This document shows, in pieces, positions 58,706 to 64,000 of a stretch of DNA of 64,000 bases. Made by a program: the position numbers and the translations under genes. This stretch comes from Mycobacterium rhizamassiliense (GTDB taxonomy: Bacteria > Actinomycetota > Actinomycetes > Mycobacteriales > Mycobacteriaceae): the NCBI RefSeq assembly GCF_900157375.1, contig NZ_LT721901.1, positions 426,164-490,163 of the forward strand, read 5' to 3'. The first letter of the stretch is position 1. Every line of letters starts with the position of its first letter. Below the pieces are notes generated by a model. That model ran no database searches. It was given only the letters and a program-made list of their open reading frames with translations, and was not told where the DNA came from.

Positions 58706-60178
58706 TCAGAAATTCAGCCCCGAGAACATGACGTGGTTGGGGTCGTACTTCTGCCGGACGCTGGTCAGCTGCGAGAGGTTGGACCCGAAGTAGCGCGACG
58801 CCGACGGGTTGGGCTCCAGGTAGTTGACGTACCCACCGGCCGAGAATTGTTGCACCGCTTGATGCGCCGAGGCCAGCCACTGCGTCGCGGCGGTCACCTG
58901 GTTGGCGGCCGGCTCGACATACCACTGCAGCACCGCGGACTGCTTGCGCCAGGGGAACGCCGAATCGCCGGGAGCCACGTCGGCGACGGCTCCACCCAAC
59001 GGATCGACGAGCAGCGACGCCTTGCCGCCGCTGGCCGGCCACTGCCCGATCGCGGTCGCAATGGCATGCGCGGCAGCGGAATTCACGGTATTGACCACGT
59101 CGGATCCCGCGACGAAGCCACGCGCCGGCGTTGTCGAGCTGCCGCCCGCCAAGTACGTCACCAGGTCCATCCGGTTCATCGTCTTGTTCTGAACTCCGGT
59201 GGGCTGCAGGCCAACCGCGGACTTCAGGGCGTCGCTCACCCCCGCGGCCCCGCCCGCGGGGCAGGTCGCCAGGATATGGCAGTCGGGTTGACTCGAGCCG
59301 ACGGACAGATCGACCATCGCCCAGCTGTTGCGGTCGGCCCCGTTCAGCCACGTCTGCCAGCCGATCAGCACCTGCACGGCCGCCGACGGGGCGAAGTTGA
59401 TCCGCACGATGTCGGTGTCGCCGGTTGCGAAGGTACCGAACGTCATCGACGTCGTCACGCCGAAGTTGCCGCCGCCTCCCCCGCGCAGCGCCCAGAACAG
59501 ATCCGGATGATCGTTGGCCGACGCGGTGACCACTTCGCCGCTGGGCAACACCACCGTCGCCGACTGCAGCGCGTCGCAGGCCAGCCCGGCATGACGCGAG
59601 TCGGCGCCCATCCCGCCACCCAGCGTCAGGCCCCCGACGCCGACGGTCGGGCAGCTGCCGATCGGGATCGCGCGGCCGGCGTTGGCGCAAGCCTGTTGCA
59701 CCGCATACAGATTCGTCGCCGGGGTGACCGTGACATTGCCACTGCCGCCGTCGAAGTTCGCCCCACCGGGTAGCCCGCGCAGGTCGATCACCATGGTGCC
59801 GTTGGCGCTGGACGCGCCGATGTAGGAATGGCCGCCGCCGCGCGGGGCGATCTTGAGGTTGTTGGCCGTCGCGAACGCAACCGCCTTTTGGACGTCCGCC
59901 TGCGACGAGACGGTGACCACCGCGGCCGGTGCCGAGTTGTTGTACAACGAGTTGAAGACCTGTTTGCCCGAGGAGAATTGGGCGCCACTGGCGGGTAGCA
60001 AGACACTGCCGCCGATGGTGGAGGCCAGGCCGTTCCACCCGGCCGTGGCGGCGATGGGGTCCGCCGAGGCCCGAGTCGTCCCGAACATCGCCCCGGTCGC
60101 CAGCACCCCGACGGCGCCGCGAAGGAAGGTCTGGCGCGAAATCTCATAGTCGGTCGGACGGCCGCGATTCGTCGTCAT
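58706..60178 (-). CDS. Secreted BBE-type FAD oxidoreductase
   Basis: Berberine-bridge-type flavin oxidase (490 aa), probably oxidising a sugar or alcohol outside the cytoplasm. The FAD domain contains R-G-G-G-H-S-Y and G-S-C-P-T-V-G, giving the histidine and cysteine that bind FAD twice covalently in this family. The BBE C-terminal motif N-Y-L-E-P-N is near residue 447. Residues 14-38 form a Tat-like signal (S-R-Q-T-F-L-R-G), but the second arginine is Gln. ATG at 60178. Confidence 0.87.
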   Translation of the reverse strand: MTTNRGRPTDYEISRQTFLRGAVGVLATGAMFGTTRASADPIAATAGWNGLASTIGGSVLLPASGAQFSSGKQVFNSLYNNSAPAAVVTVSSQADVQKAVAFATANNLKIAPRGGGHSYIGASSANGTMVIDLRGLPGGANFDGGSGNVTVTPATNLYAVQQACANAGRAIPIGSCPTVGVGGLTLGGGMGADSRHAGLACDALQSATVVLPSGEVVTASANDHPDLFWALRGGGGGNFGVTTSMTFGTFATGDTDIVRINFAPSAAVQVLIGWQTWLNGADRNSWAMVDLSVGSSQPDCHILATCPAGGAAGVSDALKSAVGLQPTGVQNKTMNRMDLVTYLAGGSSTTPARGFVAGSDVVNTVNSAAAHAIATAIGQWPASGGKASLLVDPLGGAVADVAPGDSAFPWRKQSAVLQWYVEPAANQVTAATQWLASAHQAVQQFSAGGYVNYLEPNPSASRYFGSNLSQLTSVRQKYDPNHVMFSGLNF

Positions 60179-60252
60179 GCGCCGGATTCTCACCCATTTC
60201 TTATCCGGAAGTCTTTGCCCCAGGGCAAGTGTCAGATCACAGTGTGGCGTCG

Positions 60253-60289
60253 ATTGACCGAAAGTGCTCCGAAACGGTTTCGGGTCAAT
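60253..60289. promoter_or_regulatory. Nested inverted repeat, candidate operator
   Basis: ATTGACCGAAA (60253-60263) faces TTTCGGGTCAAT (60278-60289), an almost perfect 11-base dyad with one extra G. Inside it CCGAAA-CGG-TTTCGG (60269-60283) forms a second dyad. It is 75 bases upstream of the FAD oxidase start and 150 bases before the DUF732 gene. Confidence 0.5.
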
Positions 60290-60437
60290 AACCGATATCT
60301 CGGCCGCGTCGCGCCCACGAAACGCAAAGAGTGCAAACCTTGATCTCACCGTGTTCTAAACGAGACAGTCATGGCCCATGGTTTCAAGTGGGATTTGAGT
60401 GCCGGCAGAGCACTCCGCGGCAGATGGGGAAGCTGTC

Positions 60438-61007
60438 ATGAAAGTGCTTGCACGAACTCAGGGTTGGGTCTGGATGTTTCGTCACCAACCCTTGACCATT
60501 CGGTTACTGACGGCCGCTGCGGCCCTCCTGACCGCGGCGTCGGCGTTAGCCGCGCCCGCCAATGCCGACCCGAACGCCGACGACGCCTTCATCGACGCGC
60601 TCAATCATGCCGGCATCGACTTCGGCCAGCCGGGCAACGCCATGGCCGTGGGCGAATCCATCTGCCCGATGGTCTCCCAGCCCGGCGGCAGCTTCGCCGG
60701 CGCCGTCGCCAGCATCCGACGGCGGGGCATGTCTCCCGCGATGGCACAGACGTTCACCACCATCGCGATTCAGTCGTACTGCCCTGCGGAGATCTCAAAC
60801 CTGGCCAACGGCAACATGCCTGGGCAAGCCAACGGCATGACGCCCGGCATGCCCAACGGCGGCATGCCCGGTGCGATGCCCAACATGCCCGGCGGCGCCA
60901 TGCCCGGAATGCCGGGCACCATGCCAAACATGCCTAACGGCACCATGCCCGGAATGCCCGGCGGCGCCACGGCGGGTCTGCCGCAGATCACCGGGCCGGG
61001 AGTCTAG
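60438..61007 (+). CDS. Secreted DUF732 protein with Met-Pro-Gly repeat tail (Rv3354-like)
   Basis: Exported DUF732 protein (189 aa), orthologue in position of Rv3354. Signal peptide to about residue 44 (ending A-N-A-D). The DUF732 part (about 45-125) has two cysteines (S-I-C-P and S-Y-C-P). The remaining 60 residues are repeats of N-M-P-G, G-M-P-G and close variants, longer than the M. tuberculosis protein. ATG at 60438 with GGGGA ten bases upstream; an earlier in-frame ATG at 60399 is not needed. Confidence 0.84.
   Translation: MKVLARTQGWVWMFRHQPLTIRLLTAAAALLTAASALAAPANADPNADDAFIDALNHAGIDFGQPGNAMAVGESICPMVSQPGGSFAGAVASIRRRGMSPAMAQTFTTIAIQSYCPAEISNLANGNMPGQANGMTPGMPNGGMPGAMPNMPGGAMPGMPGTMPNMPNGTMPGMPGGATAGLPQITGPGV
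60808..60990 (+). repeat. Met-Pro-Gly coding repeat
   Basis: In-frame run of 9-21 base units encoding N-M-P-G/G-M-P-N variants; likely to change in copy number between strains. Confidence 0.6.
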
Positions 61008-61288
61008 CCAGTACCGAGCGGGTCGATCGTCCACGCGATGTAGACCATCGCCGCCCCCACCGCCGCGGTGGTCATGAAGTCGATGCCCTTGCTGCGCACC
61101 GCCAGCAGACCGGCCCGCTCCTCGGGGAGCAACAGCCGCAGGGCGGCAGCGACGCCGACACCGATGCCGATCAGCAACGAGCCGCGGCGCCAGAAGTCGG
61201 CCCCCACCAACGCGAAGGCCGTGACGAAGATCAGCCCGACCAGCAGGGTCGGCCACTGCGCCTTCGTCGCGGTGCTCGCCGAAGTCAC
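61004..61288 (-). CDS. DUF3017 membrane protein (Rv3355c-like)
   Basis: Small membrane protein (94 aa) of DUF3017 with three predicted helices (about residues 12-32, 36-52 and 68-88); function unknown. GTG start at 61288 overlaps the folD stop by four bases, so it is the second gene of folD-DUF3017. Its stop overlaps the end of the DUF732 gene. Confidence 0.82.
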   Translation of the reverse strand: MTSASTATKAQWPTLLVGLIFVTAFALVGADFWRRGSLLIGIGVGVAAALRLLLPEERAGLLAVRSKGIDFMTTAAVGAAMVYIAWTIDPLGTG

Positions 61289-62130
61289 TGCTTCTCGGCC
61301 AGCTCAACGACGTTGGTCAGCAGGAACGCTCGGGTCAGCGGGCCGACACCGCCGGGATTAGGCGACACATGCCCGGCGACCTCCCAGACGTCGGGATGGA
61401 CGTCACCGACCAGGCCGCTGTCGGTGCGGCTGACACCTACGTCGAGCACCGCGGCGCCCGGACGCACCATGTCGGCGGTCAGCAGGTGCGGCACGCCCAC
61501 GGCGGCGACGATGATGTCCGCCTGTCGGGTCAGCGCCGGCAAGTGACGAGTTCCGGTGTGGCACAACGTCACTGTTGCGTTCTCGGAGCGCCGCGTCAGC
61601 AGCAGCCCCAGCGGGCGACCGACCGTGACACCGCGGCCGATGACCACGACATGTGCACCGGCGATCTCGACGTCGTAGCGCCGCAACAAATGAACGATGC
61701 CGCGCGGCGTGCACGGCAACGGTGCCGGGTTGTTCAGCACCAGCCGGCCCAGATTCGTCGGATGCAGGCCGTCGGCGTCCTTGCCGGGATCGACGCGCTC
61801 CAGCGCGGCGTTCTCGTCGAGCTGCTTGGGCAGTGGCAACTGCACGATGTAGCCGGTGCACTCGGGGTTGGCGTTGAGCTCGTCGATGGTCTCGTTGAGC
61901 TTGGCGGTGCTGATGTCGGACGGCAGGTCGCGCCGGATCGACGTGATGCCCACCTTCGCGCAGTCCGCGTGCTTGCCCCGGACGTAGGCCTGCGATCCCG
62001 GATCGTCGCCGACCAGGATGGTGCCCAGCCCCGGCGTGCGGCCCGCCGCCGTCAGGGCCTCGACGCGTCGCTTGAGGTCGACGAAGATCTCATCCCGGGT
62101 GGCCTTGCCGTCCAGTGTGATTGCACCCAC
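61285..62130 (-). CDS. folD: Bifunctional methylenetetrahydrofolate dehydrogenase/cyclohydrolase
   Basis: One-carbon enzyme (281 aa) with NADP-dependent dehydrogenase and cyclohydrolase activities; orthologue of Rv3356c. The Y-V-R-G-K segment near residue 53 holds the catalytic lysine. Q-L-P-L-P-K near 98, K-D-A-D-G-L-H near 120 and the [14 protein letters not shown] loop near 166 are intact. The GTG at 62130 (V-G-A-I-T-L-D-G-K) is preferred to an upstream start at 62205, which lacks homology. Confidence 0.94.
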   Translation of the reverse strand: MGAITLDGKATRDEIFVDLKRRVEALTAAGRTPGLGTILVGDDPGSQAYVRGKHADCAKVGITSIRRDLPSDISTAKLNETIDELNANPECTGYIVQLPLPKQLDENAALERVDPGKDADGLHPTNLGRLVLNNPAPLPCTPRGIVHLLRRYDVEIAGAHVVVIGRGVTVGRPLGLLLTRRSENATVTLCHTGTRHLPALTRQADIIVAAVGVPHLLTADMVRPGAAVLDVGVSRTDSGLVGDVHPDVWEVAGHVSPNPGGVGPLTRAFLLTNVVELAEKQ

Positions 62131-62212
62131 GGCTCCCAGTCTTCCACGCGACAGGCGGTACCCAATGATGGCGACCCGCTTCGCCCGGCTTCGCCACGCT
62201 TGCAATCGCCAT

Positions 62213-62218
62213 TAAGCT
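62213..62218 (+). promoter_or_regulatory. -10 element, leaderless promoter
   Basis: TAAGCT six bases before the ATG at 62225. Confidence 0.6.
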
Positions 62219-62224
62219 CCCCAC

Positions 62225-63442
62225 ATGGCATCTGACCAGCCCCAGATTCCGGACGTATTCAGCCCGGCCAAGCTCGGCCCCATCACCCTGCGCAACCGCA
62301 TCATCAAGTCCGCGACGTTCGAGGCGCGGATGGGCGGCGCGCTGGTGAGCGACGACCTGATCGAGTACCACCGGCTGCCCGCCGCGGGCGGGGTCGGCAT
62401 GACGACCGTCGCCTATTGCGCCGTGTCGCAGGGCGGACGCACCGAGGGCAACGGACTCTGGATGCGCCCGGAGGCGGTGCCGGGGCTGCGCAAACTCGCC
62501 GACACCATCCACGCGGAGGGCGCGGCGGTCAGCGCGCAGATCGGCCACGCCGGGCCGGTCGCCAACCCCAGAACCAACAAGGCCACCGCGCTGGCGCCGG
62601 TGCGGTTCTTCAACCCGATCGGAATGCGCTTCGCCAAGAAGGCAACCCGCGACGACATCGACGACGTCATCGAGGGACATGCGGACGCGGCCCGCCTGGC
62701 GATCGAAGCCGGCTTCGACGCGGTCGAAATCCATTTGGGCCACAACTATTTGGCGAGCGCGTTCCTATCCCCGCTCATCAACCGGCGCACCGATGAGTTC
62801 GGCGGATCGCTGGAGAACCGGGCCAGGGTCGCGCGGGCGATCGTGATGGCCGTTCGCCGTGCCGTCGAGAAGCAGGGCACGCCGATCGCGGTCACCGCCA
62901 AGCTGAACATGTCCGACGGCGTGCGCGGCGGCATCAGCACCGAAGAGTCGTTGATCACCGCGAAGTGGCTGGAGGAAGACGGCGGGCTGGACGCGATCGA
63001 ACTCACCGCGGGCAGCTCGCTGGTCAACCCGATGTACCTGTTCCACGGCGACGCCCCGGTCAAGGAGTTCGCCGGCGCCTTCAAGCCGCCGCTGCGCTGG
63101 GGCATCCGCATGACGGGCAAGAAGTTCCTGCGCGAATATCCGTACCGCGAGGCCTATCTGCTCCGGCACGCCAAGCTGTTCCGGGCTGAACTCAAGATGC
63201 CGCTGATCCTGCTCGGCGGCATCACCCAGCGCGACACGATGGACCTGGCGATGGCCGAGGGGTTCGAGTTCGTCGCGATGGCGCGAGCCCTGCTGGCCGA
63301 GCCCGACCTGATCAACCGCATCGCCGCCGACGGGCCCGCGCACAGCGTGCATTCGGCGTGTACCCACTGCAACCGATGCATGCCCACCGTCTACAGCCGC
63401 ACCCGCTGCGTCGTCACAGGGGCACCCGACTCGGTCGCATAG
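62225..63442 (+). CDS. Old-yellow-enzyme family oxidoreductase (Rv3359-like)
   Basis: FMN-dependent NADH:flavin oxidoreductase (405 aa); orthologue of Rv3359. TIM-barrel segments typical of the family include L-R-N-R-I-I-K-S-A near residue 23, Q-I-G-H-A-G near 107 and E-I-H-L-G-H-N-Y-L near 168, with N-R-R-T-D-E-F-G-G following. The C-terminal cysteine cluster C-T-H-C-N-R-C near 381 resembles the 4Fe-4S site of the 2,4-dienoyl-CoA reductase branch. Substrate unknown. The RelJ/RelK toxin pair found beside this gene in M. tuberculosis is absent. Confidence 0.88.
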   Translation: MASDQPQIPDVFSPAKLGPITLRNRIIKSATFEARMGGALVSDDLIEYHRLPAAGGVGMTTVAYCAVSQGGRTEGNGLWMRPEAVPGLRKLADTIHAEGAAVSAQIGHAGPVANPRTNKATALAPVRFFNPIGMRFAKKATRDDIDDVIEGHADAARLAIEAGFDAVEIHLGHNYLASAFLSPLINRRTDEFGGSLENRARVARAIVMAVRRAVEKQGTPIAVTAKLNMSDGVRGGISTEESLITAKWLEEDGGLDAIELTAGSSLVNPMYLFHGDAPVKEFAGAFKPPLRWGIRMTGKKFLREYPYREAYLLRHAKLFRAELKMPLILLGGITQRDTMDLAMAEGFEFVAMARALLAEPDLINRIAADGPAHSVHSACTHCNRCMPTVYSRTRCVVTGAPDSVA

Positions 63443-63469
63443 CGGACCCGGCGCCAAAGGTCCACGAGC

Positions 63470-63475
63470 TAGAGT
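63470..63475 (+). promoter_or_regulatory. -10 element of the FHA gene
   Basis: TAGAGT eight bases before the ATG at 63484. Confidence 0.45.
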
Positions 63476-63483
63476 TGTCGGCG

Positions 63484-64000
63484 ATGACTGCAGCAGCCCC
63501 GCCGGCGCTCACCGTTCGCTACGACGGGTCGGAACGTACCTTCGCAGCAGGCCATGACGTGGTGATCGGGCGCGATCTCCGGGCCGACATGCGCATCACG
63601 CATCCGCTGATCTCGCGCGCTCACCTGTTGCTGCGCTTCGACCAGGGCCGCTGGCTGGCGATCGACAACGGCTCGCTCAACGGGACTTTCGCCAACGGAC
63701 GCAAGGTGCCGGTCATCGACATCCACGATGGCCAGAGCATCAACATCGGCAATCCCGACGGCCCCCAGCTGACGTTCGAGGTCGGGCGCCACCAGGGCAT
63801 GGCGGGACGCCCGCCGCAGACCGAGTCGATGGGCATCCCGGTGGCCGCCGGCCAGCACGGGACGGCGTGGCCGCCATCGCAGGCCTCCGGCCAGCCCAGC
63901 CCGATGGCCCCGCCCGGCCCGCCCGTGCGCGGCGGAACCCGGGCGGCGCCGCTGCAGCGGCCCCCCGGCGGACCAGGCCAACCGCCGCGCACCCAGATGT
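63484..64000 (+). CDS. FHA-domain protein, start of Rv1747-like ABC transporter (partial)
   Basis: First 172 codons of a longer gene cut by the window end. The FHA domain covers about residues 10-100: V-I-G-R-D-L-R-A-D near 27, P-L-I-S-R-A-H near 40 and N-G-S-L-N-G-T-F near 62, the phosphothreonine-binding loops. A Pro/Gln/Gly-rich linker follows. This matches the start of Rv1747, an ABC exporter with two FHA domains phosphorylated by PknF in M. tuberculosis; the ABC part is not in view. Confidence 0.85.
   Translation, partial: MTAAAPPALTVRYDGSERTFAAGHDVVIGRDLRADMRITHPLISRAHLLLRFDQGRWLAIDNGSLNGTFANGRKVPVIDIHDGQSINIGNPDGPQLTFEVGRHQGMAGRPPQTESMGIPVAAGQHGTAWPPSQASGQPSPMAPPGPPVRGGTRAAPLQRPPGGPGQPPRTQM

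Noticed and set aside
63412..63418. CGTCACA resembling the ECF41 -35 element
   Set aside because: No CGTC at the required spacing; lies inside a coding region.

Overview
The window is a gene-dense, high-GC chromosomal segment from a slow-growing Mycobacterium. From memory of gene order it looks most like the M. avium complex, but species was not tested. Supporting signs are a PPE protein, two DUF732 secreted proteins, two 13E12-type HNH genes, SapM, a SAM-IV riboswitch, and long collinearity with the M. tuberculosis Rv3298c-Rv3359 interval. I see no rRNA, tRNA, insertion sequence, prophage or CRISPR array.

Layout. 1-12 kb: lpqC (cut by the window start), a DUF732 protein, an RluA-type pseudouridine synthase, glpD2, lpdA, a gamma-glutamylcyclotransferase-like gene, amiA1-amiB1, a cutinase, deoD-pmmB, and upp with an unusual C-terminal extension. 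12-23 kb: sapM, an acidic Rv3311-like protein, two paralogous VWA membrane proteins around an SRPBCC-like protein and a methyltransferase, a cupin enzyme divergent from a GntR regulator, a 13E12 gene, two small secreted proteins and an MBL-fold hydrolase. 23-30 kb: add-deoA-cdd divergent from sdhCDAB. 30-36 kb: an AhpD-like gene behind an ECF41/SigJ-type promoter, an AraC regulator, a methyltransferase, an HSL-type esterase, sigJ, an aminotransferase and an SMP-30-like protein. 36-49 kb: dacB1, sugI-nagA, a YihY-type membrane protein, trpS, an intact alpha/beta hydrolase, a monomeric isocitrate dehydrogenase, then the SAM-IV riboswitch with metC-metX, a methyltransferase and a nitroreductase. 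50-56 kb: two tandem APC transporters divergent from a potassium channel with two RCK modules. 56-64 kb: a PPE-SVP protein ending in a SHOCT motif, a second 13E12 gene, a FAD oxidase, a repeat-tailed DUF732 protein, DUF3017, folD, an OYE-family oxidoreductase and the start of an Rv1747-like FHA protein.

How the genes work together. deoD, pmmB (a PGM2-like, probable phosphopentomutase), upp, add, deoA and cdd form a dispersed nucleoside-salvage set. sdhCDAB is a complete succinate dehydrogenase operon. metC and metX form a methionine branch under SAM control. The 50-56 kb block looks like a potassium-homeostasis island. Many transcripts appear leaderless: a TANNNT-type -10 element lies 6-8 bases before the start codon in at least eleven places, and at two of them the -10 element contains the upstream gene's TAG stop.
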